From an uncultured archaeon A07HR67 (GTDB taxonomy: Archaea; Halobacteriota; Halobacteria; Halobacteriales; Haloferacaceae), in contig KI543165.1 of NCBI GenBank assembly GCA_000496175.1, positions 165,941-227,178 of the forward strand: a stretch of DNA of 61,238 bases. Reading direction: 5' to 3'. A program made the translations under genes and the position numbers. The notes under the pieces were generated by a model. It worked only from the letters and a program-made list of their open reading frames with translations, did no database searches and was not told the origin of the DNA. This document shows positions 38,651 through 48,667 of the stretch, one piece after another (positions within the stretch are counted from its first letter, which is position 1; each line of letters starts with the position of its first letter).

Positions 38651-38776
38651 GACCGGGGATCACACACCGGGGGACTTCGCTCCATCGATCCACGAAGTAC
38701 GGACGATCGCGGCTCGGCGCGCGGCGTAAACGGCCGTCTTCGGGCGCGTTCGTCGGTGAACGTCCGGCAGAGAGGG

Positions 38777-40036
38777 TCAGTCGGCCCCGTCGTCGTGCGG
38801 GTGGGGGATCACGTCCGCGTCGGCGAGTCGCGCGAGGTCTGCGTCGGTGTACCCGTACTCGCTGAGCACGTCCTCGGTGTGTTCGCCGAGGATCGGCGGA
38901 TGCCGTCGGACCGTCGTCGGGGTTCGCGAGAACTTCATCGGCGACCCCGGCATCTCGACCTCGCCGGCCGTCGGGTGGTCGACGGTCACGCGCATGTTTC
39001 GCGCCTCGATCTGTGGGTCGTCGAACAGCTCGGCCATGTCGCGGACGTGGCTCGCGGGCACGTCGTGGGCGGTGAGCGTCTCGACAGCCGCCTCGGTCGA
39101 CATCGCCGCGAACTCGGCGCCGAGCGCCTCGTCGAGCGCCTCCCGGTTTCGCACCCGCTTTTCGTTGACCTCGAACCGCTCGTCGGCGAGGAGGTCCGGA
39201 CGATCGAGCGCGTCACACAGCCGGGGCCAGAAGGAGTCCGCCGAACAGCCGACGACGACGTACCCGTCCGCGGTCTCGTACGCCTGGTACGGCGCGATGT
39301 TCGGGTGTTTGCTCCCCATCCGACCCGGGGGGTCGCCGCTCGCGAAGTAGTTGCTCGCCATGTAGCTCATCCACGCCGCCTGCCCGTCCAGGAGGCTCAC
39401 GTCGATCTTCTGGCCCGTCCCGTCACCGAGTTCGCGCTCGAGGAGCGCGGCCAGGATCGCTTGGGTGGCGTACATCCCCGCGCCGATGTCAGCGAGCGCC
39501 ACCCCGATCCGAACCGGCGGACCGTCCTCGACGCCGGTGATGGACATCAGCCCGCCTTTCGCCTGCATCACGATGTCGTATGCCGGCTCGTCGCGGTCGG
39601 GGCCCCACTCGCCGTATCCAGAGAGCCCACAGTAGATCAGCCCGGGGTTCTCCTCGACGAGGTCGGGGTAATCAAGCCCCCACTCGGCCGTCTTGCCCAC
39701 CCGGAAGTTCTCGACGAGCACGTCGGCCTCGGCCGCGAGGTCGCGAAACACGGCGCGACCCTCCTCGCTCGCGAGGTTCAACACGACCGAGCGCTTGTTG
39801 CGGTTGACGCTGACGTAGTACGCGCTCTGGGCGTCGTCGCCCTCGCCGAAGGCGGGCGGCAGCCACGTCCGCGTCTGGTCGCCGACGCCGGGGCGTTCGA
39901 TCTTGATCACTTCCGCGCCGAGGTCGCCGAGCTGCATCGTACAGAACGGCCCCACCAACACGCGGGAGGCATCGAGCACCGTGACGCCGTCGAGCGGCCC
40001 CTCGTCGTCCGTCGGAGTGCGTGCCTCACCGACCAT
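38777..40036 (-). CDS. CaiB/BaiF family CoA transferase
   Basis: LDGVTVLDASRVLVGPFCTMQLGDLGAEVIKIERPGVGDQTR; LVENFRVG. Confidence 0.9.
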   Translation of the reverse strand: MVGEARTPTDDEGPLDGVTVLDASRVLVGPFCTMQLGDLGAEVIKIERPGVGDQTRTWLPPAFGEGDDAQSAYYVSVNRNKRSVVLNLASEEGRAVFRDLAAEADVLVENFRVGKTAEWGLDYPDLVEENPGLIYCGLSGYGEWGPDRDEPAYDIVMQAKGGLMSITGVEDGPPVRIGVALADIGAGMYATQAILAALLERELGDGTGQKIDVSLLDGQAAWMSYMASNYFASGDPPGRMGSKHPNIAPYQAYETADGYVVVGCSADSFWPRLCDALDRPDLLADERFEVNEKRVRNREALDEALGAEFAAMSTEAAVETLTAHDVPASHVRDMAELFDDPQIEARNMRVTVDHPTAGEVEMPGSPMKFSRTPTTVRRHPPILGEHTEDVLSEYGYTDADLARLADADVIPHPHDDGAD

Positions 40037-40145
40037 GGCTCCCTCGCATACGCGCACCTCCGGGCCTACTCTCATAAAACTCCGGTCGGCGGTTCGGGAT
40101 GCCGAGTCGCCAACGATTAAGCCACCGGGCAGCGGAGCCGACGGC

Positions 40146-40943
40146 ATGGACCTAGCCATCGACGGCAACGTCGCGTTGACGACGGCGTCCAGCGACGGCC
40201 TCGGAAAGGCGGCCGCGACCGCGCTCGTCCGCGAGGGCGTCAACGTAGTCATCAACGGCCGCGACGAGGACCGGCTCGCGGCCGCGGCCGAAGAACTCCG
40301 CGATGAGGCCGCGGGCGACGCCCGCGTTCACCCCGTCCAGGGCGACCTGACCGTCGAAGACGACGTCGTCGGGCTCGTCGACGAGACGCTCGAGGAGTTC
40401 GGCCGGCTCGACCACCTCGTCACCTCCGCGGGCGGTCCGCCGTCGGGTCCGTTCTTGGACACCGACGACGACGACTGGTATCACGCGTACGACCTGCTGG
40501 TGATGAGCGTCGTCAGACTCTGCCGTGAGGCGGCCGAACCGCTCCGCGCGGGCGACGGCGGCACCATCGTCACCATCACCTCGCGGTCGGTGAAAGAGGC
40601 GATCGACGGGCTCGTGCTCTCGAACGCGGTGCGGATGAGCGTGATCGGGTTAGAAAAGACGCTCTCGGCGGAGCTCGCGCCGGACGTACGGGTGAACGCC
40701 GTCCTCCCCGGGCCCCACGAGACGAGCCGGATCCAAGACCTCGTCGACCAAGCGATCGAGCGCGGCGAGTACGACTCCTACGAGGCGGGGCTCGCCGACT
40801 GGAGCGACGGCGTCCCCATCGAGCGCATCGGCGACCCGATGGAGCTCGGCAACACCGTCGCGTTCATCTCCTCGCCGAAGGGCGGCTACATCAACGGTCA
40901 GGCGATCGTTCTCGACGGCGGCGCGGGCAGCGCGAACCTGTAG
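40146..40943 (+). CDS. SDR family oxidoreductase
   Basis: ALTTASSDGLGKAAATALVREGVNVVINGRDEDRL; VTSAGGPPSGPF; GGYINGQAIVLDGGAGSANL. Confidence 0.88.
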   Translation: MDLAIDGNVALTTASSDGLGKAAATALVREGVNVVINGRDEDRLAAAAEELRDEAAGDARVHPVQGDLTVEDDVVGLVDETLEEFGRLDHLVTSAGGPPSGPFLDTDDDDWYHAYDLLVMSVVRLCREAAEPLRAGDGGTIVTITSRSVKEAIDGLVLSNAVRMSVIGLEKTLSAELAPDVRVNAVLPGPHETSRIQDLVDQAIERGEYDSYEAGLADWSDGVPIERIGDPMELGNTVAFISSPKGGYINGQAIVLDGGAGSANL

Positions 40944-40989
40944 CTCCGCCCGGTTCCCGGACGCCGTACAGCCGCGACGACCGGCCCGC

Positions 40990-41154
40990 CTACGCCGACA
41001 ACGTGCTGATGCCGTCGATCTCGACGTAGCCGAACCCGCACTCGGGACACCGCCACTTCGTCTTGCGTCCGAGATGCAACGACGTCGCCGCCGTCCGATA
41101 GAAGGTTCGGGTCTCCTCACACGACGGACACTCCGCGTCCTGTTGAAGCGGCAT
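40990..41154 (-). CDS. Small zinc-ribbon protein (54 aa)
   Basis: MPLQQDAECPSCEETRTFYRTAATSLHLGRKTKWRCPECGFGYVEIDGISTLSA, two CxxC pairs. Confidence 0.8.
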   Translation of the reverse strand: MPLQQDAECPSCEETRTFYRTAATSLHLGRKTKWRCPECGFGYVEIDGISTLSA

Positions 41155-41226
41155 AGCTCTATCCGGGTTCGGCACGAACCTGAAACTACTGATCCGTCGG
41201 CGTCCGAGGCCGGGACGCGCGGCCGC

Positions 41227-41625
41227 CTACACTGCCGTCACCCACGCCTTGTACGCCGGGTCGAGCCCGTACACCTCTCGGAAGGCGCGCTCGACGAACC
41301 CGGCGACGCGGTTGGCGTCCGACCGCGCGGTGACGACGGCGTTCGTCCCCTCGGCCTCCTCGGGGGTGACGAGCTCGTCGATCCGGAACTCGGGAAACTC
41401 GCCGAGCAGTTGTTTCAGCCGGTCCAGCTCCGCGTCGGTACAGTCCATGACGAGCTCCGTGCCGCACAGCTGGATCCACGGCGGAAGCTCCCCGCCGTCG
41501 GTGGTGTCGCTCTCCGGGTCGACGTCGACGGTCATCACGTCGCTCGACCGGGCGCGGTGTGCCGCCGCCGCGTCGGCGAACAACGCCAGCCGTTCGGACT
41601 CTGTTGCGGCGTCGAATCGGGTCAT
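41227..41625 (-). CDS. Conserved haloarchaeal hypothetical protein
   Basis: ORF MTRFDAATESERLALFADAAAAHRARSSDVMTVDVDPESD... Confidence 0.65.
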   Translation of the reverse strand: MTRFDAATESERLALFADAAAAHRARSSDVMTVDVDPESDTTDGGELPPWIQLCGTELVMDCTDAELDRLKQLLGEFPEFRIDELVTPEEAEGTNAVVTARSDANRVAGFVERAFREVYGLDPAYKAWVTAV

Positions 41626-41704
41626 ACCGTCGGTTCGACGGCGACGCGTGTTAAACCACCGCAGCCGCGGCGGCTATGGTGGCCCGCGGCCGGCGGCACC
41701 GCCG

Positions 41705-42871
41705 TCACTCCCGTTCCGTCTCCGCGAGCACGTCGTCGACGAGACGCAGCGTCCGTTCCGCCCTGGCGACCCGGTCGTCTATCTCACCGGTCCGCAACAG
41801 GACGAGCTCGGGCTCGTCGAGCGCGTCGCGCACCGCCGCGGCGCGACGCAGCCGCTCGTACGCCTCGGAACGGGCGAGTTCGCGGATCGACCGCAGCGTC
41901 GCGACGGTCTCCTCGTCGGCGATCCGCGAGACGAGCGGGATCAGCTCGTCGATCTCGTAGGCCAACTCGTCGCCGGGCGCCGGGGGCCACTCGACGGTCA
42001 ACGGGGCGGCGTCGATCCGGTCGAGGTACGTCTTGTGGACCGCCACCGCGGTCCGGAGCGCGCCGGGGTCGTCGACGTAGTGGTCGAGCTTCGAAGCCGA
42101 GTAGTCGGCGTACTCCAACAACGTCGGGAGCGGCTCCTCGCCGGCGGCGTGGTCGTCGACGTACGTCCGAAGGTCCGGCGGTGGGAGGTCGATGTCGACG
42201 AACGGGGTCGCGTCCGCGCGCTCGATAAAGCCGAACATGTCCCGCGCGGACGCCGACCGGTAGTACGAGCGGAACGCCTCGCGGACCGCGTCGTTGTACG
42301 CCGCGACCGGCTCGCGCAGGCGGTCGACGTCGGCGTCGAGGTCCGCGTCAGCCATCTCGGCCACCTCGCGGAGCTCTGCGAGCCGGTCGGCGAGCGCGTC
42401 CCGTGCGTCCTTGGCGGTCTTCCGGGCGGCCCGGTACTCGTCGACCGCGTCGTCGCGGTCGGTCAGGAGGTCGACGAACTCGCCCGCGGGTTCGAGCGCT
42501 TCGCGGGCCGCAGCGAAGTCGCGCTCGGACAGCCGGCGCTTGTCGACCGCCTCGTCGGCGGCAGCGAACGCGTCGGCCGCGGGCGTGTCGTCGTCGACGT
42601 CGACCGCGTTCGCGAACGCCCCCTCGAACTGGACGTAGGAGCCGAAGTCGCCGGTGCCGACCGCGTCGTCCTCGTACTGGTCGAGCACGCGGTGGGCGCG
42701 GCGGTACGCGTCGGCCGCGGTTTCGACGCGCTCGACGCCGAGATCCGCGATCCGCGATTCGAGCCGCCGAAGCTCGTCGTACCGCTCGCGCAGCTCCGCG
42801 GCCGCCTCGCCCGCGGCCAGAATCGGATCGTCGATGGAGACCGGATCCGCGTCGGCCGCCGCGGGCGACAT
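41705..42871 (-). CDS. Conserved haloarchaeal coiled-coil hypothetical protein
   Basis: Helical, acidic ORF ILAAGEAAAELRERYDELRRLESRIADLGVERVETAADAYRRAHRVLDQYEDD...; stop overlaps the hisI end. Confidence 0.7.
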   Translation of the reverse strand: MSPAAADADPVSIDDPILAAGEAAAELRERYDELRRLESRIADLGVERVETAADAYRRAHRVLDQYEDDAVGTGDFGSYVQFEGAFANAVDVDDDTPAADAFAAADEAVDKRRLSERDFAAAREALEPAGEFVDLLTDRDDAVDEYRAARKTAKDARDALADRLAELREVAEMADADLDADVDRLREPVAAYNDAVREAFRSYYRSASARDMFGFIERADATPFVDIDLPPPDLRTYVDDHAAGEEPLPTLLEYADYSASKLDHYVDDPGALRTAVAVHKTYLDRIDAAPLTVEWPPAPGDELAYEIDELIPLVSRIADEETVATLRSIRELARSEAYERLRRAAAVRDALDEPELVLLRTGEIDDRVARAERTLRLVDDVLAETERE

Positions 42872-43251
42872 CAGTACACCTCGTCGGGGTCGAACGCGGT
42901 CTCGCCGACTCGGTCGCCGTCAAGTGTGCGGTAGAAGCACGACCGGTGGCCGGTGTGACACGCCCCGACGGACTGGTCGACGAGGTACAACAGGGTGTCG
43001 GCGTCGCAGTCGACCCGAATCTCCTCGACGGCCTGTGTGTGTCCGGAGGATCCGCCCTTGTGCCACAGCTCCTCGCGAGACCGGGAGTAGTAGTGGGCCT
43101 CGCCCGTCTCGCGGGTCCGTTCGAGGGCGCCGGGCGAGACGTACGCCAACATCAACACCTCGCCGTCGTCGGCGTCCTGTGCGATCGCGGGAACGAGTCC
43201 GTTCTCGCCGAAGTCGACCGCGACGTCGGAGTCCGCGTCGGCATCGCTCAT
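42871..43251 (-). CDS. hisI: Phosphoribosyl-AMP cyclohydrolase
   Basis: [46 protein letters not shown]. Confidence 0.94.
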   Translation of the reverse strand: MSDADADSDVAVDFGENGLVPAIAQDADDGEVLMLAYVSPGALERTRETGEAHYYSRSREELWHKGGSSGHTQAVEEIRVDCDADTLLYLVDQSVGACHTGHRSCFYRTLDGDRVGETAFDPDEVY

Positions 43252-43298
43252 ACGTCGCCGGAGACGGGGCCGTCGAATAGGCCTTGTGTCTACGCGGC

Positions 43299-43733
43299 TC
43301 ACCCGCGGCGCAACACGAGCGCGTCGCCGTCGGCGTACGCGTCCGGCCGCCGTTCTGTGACCGCGAAGCCGCACTGCTCGTACAACGCGAGCGCGGCGTC
43401 GTTGTCCGGGTGCGCCTGCAGGGTCACCGGGCCGTCGGCGTCGCGAACGACCGCCGCGAGGAGCCCGCGAGCCCGTCCCTCCCGCCGGAAGTCGGGGTCG
43501 ACGACGAGTTCGGCGAGGTGAGAGCCGCGCCGCGTCGGCGCGTCCATCGGCAGCGCGTAGCCGACGACGCGGCCGTCGGCGACGCTCGCAAAGCCGGCAC
43601 CGACCGCGAGTCCGTACTCCAAGAGGTCGGCGCTCGGCTGCCGGAGGTGCGTCTGGAGCGCCCGGAGTCGTTCCGCGTCGGCAGAACGGGCGCGGCGAAC
43701 GCGCGGGTCAGTCAGGTTCTCGAGATCGCACAC
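43299..43733 (-). CDS. GNAT family acetyltransferase
   Basis: [51 protein letters not shown]. Confidence 0.82.
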   Translation of the reverse strand: MCDLENLTDPRVRRARSADAERLRALQTHLRQPSADLLEYGLAVGAGFASVADGRVVGYALPMDAPTRRGSHLAELVVDPDFRREGRARGLLAAVVRDADGPVTLQAHPDNDAALALYEQCGFAVTERRPDAYADGDALVLRRG

Positions 43734-43739
43734 GCCGAC

Positions 43740-45119
43740 TCACCCCACGAGGTAGCCGGCGCCGATCGCGACGACCGCTCCCGAGAGGGTCGCGAGGAAG
43801 TTCACGGCCTGGTTGCCGATCAGGTTCCCCTCGATCAGCGCGCCGAGGAGGCTGTCAACTGTCATCCCGCTGATCCCTGCGAGAAGGATCACGCCGGCGC
43901 CGACGAGCGGCGCGCCGGCGACGACCGGATCGCCGAGTGGCACCTCGACGATGGCGATGCCAGCGATGAGGCTCGCGCCGGCGAGGCCGGCGACCTCGCC
44001 CTGCCAGGTCACGGCGCCGTCGGTGCCGGGACCGACCGGCTGGAGCGTGGTGATGAGCCGCGGCCGGTCGAAGAGGCCGCCGATCTCAGAAGAGAGCGTG
44101 TCCGCCATCGCGGTGGCGATCGCGCCGGCGAACGCGAGCCGAAACACCGTCTCCGGGGCGTCGACGTGGCCGGTGGCGGCGTACCCGACGAGCGCGACGA
44201 GCGCGACCGCGGAGTTGGCGAGGACGTTCCCCGTGCCGCGTGCGCCCTCGTTCTCCTGGGCGACCCCGCGGTCGACCTTCTCGTCGAACCGGTACTTCGA
44301 GGCGAGTCCGCCCACCGCGTAAAACGCCATCAGCGTGAGAAACCAGCCCACGCCACCGAGCACGACGGTGAGAAGCGAGAAGAGAACGCCGGTGAGCATC
44401 CCCGGCACCGAGGCGGTCCCGAGCGCGTACGAGACGTAGCCGAGGCCGACCGTCACGCCGAGCGCCACGACAATTCCGATCGCGCTCACCGTCGGGTCCA
44501 GCGCGGTGAATCCCCAGGCGACGATCGCGGCGAGCACGACGGTGATGTGTGCGTCGCGGGCGTACACCAGCGAGCGAACGAGCGCCGCGGTCAACACCGT
44601 GACGGCTCCGAGAAACGCGAAGCCGGGAATCGCGGCCAGAAGGGACTCGGCCGCGGCGCCGATAGGTGCCCCATCGACGCCAGCGCCGCCGGCGACCGCG
44701 GCGACGACCTGGCCGATTACCGCGGCGACTCCGCCGCCGACGAGGTAGCCGGTCACGAGCGGGAACTCGTCGTCGGTTCGGGCGTGGACGAGCGCCCGCC
44801 CGAACCGACCGCCGCCGACGGAGAGCGCCGCGGCCGCGAACGCGCCGGTCGGGAGGGGAACGCGGGGAAAGGTGGCGACCGCGGCGAGTCCCGCGAGCGA
44901 AACCGCGAACGCGCCGATGCCCAGCAGCCGTTCTTCCTCGCGGTCGCCGGGGAGCGCGAGCGTGTCGAACCACTCGCCCTCGCGAACGCCAAAGAACAAC
45001 AGCCCGGCGACGGCGACGAAGGGCACGACCGCAGCGTTGCTGAGCGCCGGGGCGAGCGCCGCGAGCGCAGCAACTGCGGCGAAGACGCTCGCGCGTTTGA
45101 GCCTCCGGTACACACTCAC
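43740..45119 (-). CDS. DUF92 family membrane protein (GTG start)
   Basis: FRLAFAGAIATAMADTLSSEIGGLFDRPRLITTLQPVGPGTDGAVTWQGEVAGLAGA. Confidence 0.85.
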   Translation of the reverse strand: MSVYRRLKRASVFAAVAALAALAPALSNAAVVPFVAVAGLLFFGVREGEWFDTLALPGDREEERLLGIGAFAVSLAGLAAVATFPRVPLPTGAFAAAALSVGGGRFGRALVHARTDDEFPLVTGYLVGGGVAAVIGQVVAAVAGGAGVDGAPIGAAAESLLAAIPGFAFLGAVTVLTAALVRSLVYARDAHITVVLAAIVAWGFTALDPTVSAIGIVVALGVTVGLGYVSYALGTASVPGMLTGVLFSLLTVVLGGVGWFLTLMAFYAVGGLASKYRFDEKVDRGVAQENEGARGTGNVLANSAVALVALVGYAATGHVDAPETVFRLAFAGAIATAMADTLSSEIGGLFDRPRLITTLQPVGPGTDGAVTWQGEVAGLAGASLIAGIAIVEVPLGDPVVAGAPLVGAGVILLAGISGMTVDSLLGALIEGNLIGNQAVNFLATLSGAVVAIGAGYLVG

Positions 45120-45219
45120 AGATACCTCCGACGACCACTTAACCCTCCCGACAACGAGACGGGTGCGGTCGGCGGGCGAGCGCGGACCCCGGAGCAATCG
45201 CTTCCCGGTCGGCGGCGTC

Positions 45220-45327
45220 TCAGTACCGGTACTCGTTGAACTGCACCGCGTGGCCCTCGAGTACGGGGGTCTCTCGGTCGGGCTCCTCGTCGTCTGCGGC
45301 CGCGTCGTGTGAGTCATCCGCTGTCAT
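45220..45327 (-). CDS. Small protein, 35 aa
   Basis: MTADDSHDAAADDEEPDRETPVLEGHAVQFNEYRY*, acidic, in the same direction between the HAD gene and DUF92. Confidence 0.45.
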   Translation of the reverse strand: MTADDSHDAAADDEEPDRETPVLEGHAVQFNEYRY

Positions 45328-45384
45328 ACGTCGAGCGACGACACACTCCTACATAAATCATCCGGCGGAGCCGAAGTCGGCGTC

Positions 45385-46164
45385 TCAGCCGATCACGCGG
45401 TCGATCTGTCCGAGGTCGTCGAGCACGTGGTCGGGGGTCACGTCGCTGGCGGCGAGCGTCGCCTCGTCGGTGACGCCGGACAACACGAGTACCGTGGTCA
45501 TGCCGGCGCGCGCTCCGAGCGCGATGTCGGTGTTCAGGCGGTCGCCGACGACGAGACACTCCTCCGGGGAACACGAGAGCCGCTCGCGTATCATCTCGAC
45601 GGCGGGTTCAGAGGGCTTCCCGAGCACGACGTCCGGCTCCCGTTCTGCGACGGCGGCGACCGCCCGGATCACCGCGCCGGACCCGGGGACGTCTCGCTCG
45701 GACGCGGGGATGACGATGTCGGGATCCGTTCCGAGGAACGGGATGCCGCGGTCGAGTGCCCACAACGCCGTACACAGGTCGTCGTAGTCGAAGCCGCGGT
45801 CGATCGACGCGACGAGCGCGTCCGCGGCCTCGACGTCGTCGGTCGTCGACAACCCGGCGTCGGCGAACTGCTCGAACAATCCTGGCTCGCCGAGACACAA
45901 CAGGTCGTCGTCGCCGTGGTGCGTGCTGAGGTACTGTGTCGTCACGGTCCCGGCCGTGATCACCCGGTCGGCGTCTACGTCGTACCCCGCCGTCCCCAGC
46001 CGGTCGACGTACGCCGGCGGCGCTTTCGTCGGGTTGTTCGAGACGAACAACGGCTCGATTCCGGCCTCGCGAAGGCGCTGGTATCCCGCCGGGGCACCCG
46101 CGATCGGATCGTCACCGCGCACGACCGTTCCGTCGACGTCGAGGACGGCACCGGAAAACTCCAT
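45385..46164 (-). CDS. HAD-superfamily hydrolase, NagD-like
   Basis: MEFSGAVLDVDGTVVRGDDPIAGAPAGYQRLREAGIEPLFVSNNPTK; CLVVGDRLNTDIALGARAGMTTVLVLSG. Confidence 0.9.
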   Translation of the reverse strand: MEFSGAVLDVDGTVVRGDDPIAGAPAGYQRLREAGIEPLFVSNNPTKAPPAYVDRLGTAGYDVDADRVITAGTVTTQYLSTHHGDDDLLCLGEPGLFEQFADAGLSTTDDVEAADALVASIDRGFDYDDLCTALWALDRGIPFLGTDPDIVIPASERDVPGSGAVIRAVAAVAEREPDVVLGKPSEPAVEMIRERLSCSPEECLVVGDRLNTDIALGARAGMTTVLVLSGVTDEATLAASDVTPDHVLDDLGQIDRVIG

Positions 46165-46375
46165 ACGTCTGCTACGCCCGCCGCCATCGTAGTGGTTGCG
46201 TTCGACGAGCCGACCGAGGCAGTTGAGACGACGCCGACCGGGGCGGCCGGGACTGCGCCGACCAGGACGGCCGAGATTGCGCCGGCGTCGAGGCGAATAA
46301 TCACGGTACCGATATCGGTCGCAGCTTCGTGATAACGGAAGGGTAAAGCGGCGTCGGATCAAATCAATCACTACT

Positions 46376-47149
46376 GTGACGACGACCCAGGTTACCCTCG
46401 TCCAGATCGACAACTACGGGCCGTGGACCGTGACGCCGGAGCCGCGCCGAGAAATGGATCTTCAGACGCTTCAATCGCGTCTCTTCGCCAACGTCGCCGA
46501 GTTCTTCGGCCACCGCGACGGCTACGCGTTTTCTACCCGATTCGACAACATGATCGCGGTGACGAACGGCGTCGACGGCGACGCCCACGCCACGCTACAA
46601 GAATCGATCGGCAATCGGTATCCGGTGACGGTCAGTATTGGAACCGCCGTGAGCGACCGACCGGTCGAGGCGCTGGAGGCGGCGAACGAGCGGCTCCAAC
46701 GCGAGGGGAGCGCCCAAGACGAGAGCCGAACCGAAGTGCTCGCCGGCGAGTACCTCACGCGGACGACGCCATCGGACGTTCAGATCGCCCACTTCGACGT
46801 GGTGAACGCCACCGGCAAGTACACCGACCAACTCAACGAGTTCGACACGTTCACACAGATCCAGCAGGCGTACGGGTCGTTGATGCGCCACCTGCGGGAA
46901 CGTCACGACGCGCTCTCGTTTTTCGTCGGCGGCGACAACATCGTCGCCATCTGTCCCGACCTCGCCGAGTCGACGTTCGGCGAGGCGGTCGAGCACGTCA
47001 TCGCCGACGTCGACGTCCAGCTTCAGGTGGGCGTCGGCCGCGGGGCGTCGGCCCACGAGGCCGGATTCGCGGCCAAACACGCGCTCGAAGATTGTAGACA
47101 CGCCGGGACGGCCGTCGAGCTCTCCGGCGCCCCGGCCGTGAGCGACTGA
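46376..47149 (+). CDS. GTP cyclohydrolase III (archaeal, IIa)
   Basis: QVTLVQIDNYGPWTVTPEPRREMDLQTLQSRLFANVAEFFGHRDGYAFSTRFDNMIAVTNG; HLRERHDALSFFVGGDNIVAICPDL. Confidence 0.9.
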   Translation: MTTTQVTLVQIDNYGPWTVTPEPRREMDLQTLQSRLFANVAEFFGHRDGYAFSTRFDNMIAVTNGVDGDAHATLQESIGNRYPVTVSIGTAVSDRPVEALEAANERLQREGSAQDESRTEVLAGEYLTRTTPSDVQIAHFDVVNATGKYTDQLNEFDTFTQIQQAYGSLMRHLRERHDALSFFVGGDNIVAICPDLAESTFGEAVEHVIADVDVQLQVGVGRGASAHEAGFAAKHALEDCRHAGTAVELSGAPAVSD

Positions 47150-47151
47150 CG

Positions 47152-48321
47152 ATGGACGAAGCGGGCGGCGGCCTCGGCGGGGCAGACCGCCCGAGCCGCC
47201 CCCGCGTCGCAATCGTCGTCTACGGCGACCTCGATTCTCGGTCCGGCGGCTTCCTCTACGACCGCCGGCTCGCAAACCACCTGGCCACCCACGGCTGGGC
47301 CGTCGACGAGGTGTCGCTGCCCGAGCGACCGCCCCCGCGGTCGCTGCTCACGAACCTCGCCGTCGGGCTCGTCGACCGACTCGAACGCTGTGACGTCGTC
47401 GTCGAGGACGCCTACTGCGGTCCGTCGTTGTTTCTGCTCAACCGCCGGCTCGACACGCCGGTGGTCGCGTTGGTTCACTACCTTCGCTCGGCCGTCGTCG
47501 ACGAGGGAATTCGCGGCCGCGTGACCCGGACGATCGAGCGCGAGTACCTCCAGAGCGCCGACGCGTACGTCTTCAACAGCGAGCCGACGCGAGAGGCCGT
47601 TGTCAGCCTGTGTGGGGTCGGCGCCGGCGGCTCGCCCGGCGTCGACCCGGGGACGAGTTCGCCTCTCGACGTGGTCGCGCCGCCTGCCGGCGACCGTCTC
47701 GGAGAGGCACCGGCGTTGTCGGGCGACCGGCTCCACGACGAGCCGTTCCGGGTCGTCGCTGTCGGCAACGTCACCCCGCGAAAGGGGTTCGACACCCTGA
47801 TCCGGGGGCTCTCACGGATGGATGACGGGGTCGAGTGGCGGCTGTGTGTCGTCGGCGACACGAGCGTCGATCCCGACCACGTGGCGTCGCTGCGGACGCT
47901 CGCGAGCCGCCAGGAGATCACCGACGACGTTCGGTTCGTCGGACGGGTCACCGACGACAGGCTCCGGGCAGAGCTGCGGGCGGCACACGTTCTCGCGGTG
48001 CCGTCGCGGTACGAGCCGTTCGGCATCGTCTACTTGGAGGGGATGGCGTTCGGACTGCCGGCGATCGCGTCGGCCAACGGCGGAGCGAGCGACTTCGTCG
48101 GCGACCACAACGGCGCGCTCGTCCCACCGGACGACCCCGGGGCGGTCGCGGCGGCGATCGCGCCGCTGGCGCGCGACCGCGGCCGGCTCGAGCGGCTGAG
48201 CCGGGGCGCTCGCAAGACGTTTCGAGACCACCCGACTTGGGAGGAGACGTGTGCTCGGGTTCGGACGCTGCTCGAACGGCTTCTCCCGGCGGGGAGGCCG
48301 GTCAGAGCGGAGCCGGGGTGA
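47152..48321 (+). CDS. Glycosyltransferase family 4-like
   Basis: VVAVGNVTPRKGFDTLIRGLSRM; AHVLAVPSRYEPFGIVYLEGMAFGLPAIASANGGASDFVGD. Confidence 0.88.
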   Translation: MDEAGGGLGGADRPSRPRVAIVVYGDLDSRSGGFLYDRRLANHLATHGWAVDEVSLPERPPPRSLLTNLAVGLVDRLERCDVVVEDAYCGPSLFLLNRRLDTPVVALVHYLRSAVVDEGIRGRVTRTIEREYLQSADAYVFNSEPTREAVVSLCGVGAGGSPGVDPGTSSPLDVVAPPAGDRLGEAPALSGDRLHDEPFRVVAVGNVTPRKGFDTLIRGLSRMDDGVEWRLCVVGDTSVDPDHVASLRTLASRQEITDDVRFVGRVTDDRLRAELRAAHVLAVPSRYEPFGIVYLEGMAFGLPAIASANGGASDFVGDHNGALVPPDDPGAVAAAIAPLARDRGRLERLSRGARKTFRDHPTWEETCARVRTLLERLLPAGRPVRAEPG

Positions 48322-48405
48322 CGACGCCTGACTACGTGTCTGAGTATCTATACTGATAATTGGCGTGTGATGTTTTTATATCTATAGGGGAAACGGTCGG
48401 ATAGA

Positions 48406-48636
48406 ATGACAGAAGACATCGTGTTCGTCTGTACGGCGGAAGACTGCGTAGCAGGACCGTGGGAAGGCGCTCACGACGCGATGGCGCACTGTGAACAACA
48501 CCCGAACCACGGGTACACGGGCCGACCACGCGCGGAAGTGGACGAGGTCATCCCCGCGACCGCCGTCCAGAAACGGGACAACAGAAACCTCCAACACAAG
48601 GGTCATCCAGAGGGGGCGCTCGCGAACAACGACTGA
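48406..48636 (+). CDS. Small Cys/His-containing protein (76 aa), putative zinc finger
   Basis: MTEDIVFVCTAEDCVAGPWEGAHDAMAHCEQHPNHGYTG; TATA-like tttttatatc about 30 nt upstream. Confidence 0.65.
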   Translation: MTEDIVFVCTAEDCVAGPWEGAHDAMAHCEQHPNHGYTGRPRAEVDEVIPATAVQKRDNRNLQHKGHPEGALANND

Positions 48637-48667
48637 CCGCAGAACGGGTCGTCGTGGGCGTCGGCGC

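Noticed and set aside
37769-40120. 783-aa + strand ORF over thrC and the CoA transferase
   Set aside because: Antisense shadow ORF spanning two recognisable genes; no family motif.
43284-45239. 651-aa + strand ORF over the GNAT and DUF92 genes
   Set aside because: Composition of antisense translation (ERR/EGD repeats); the opposite strand has recognisable proteins.
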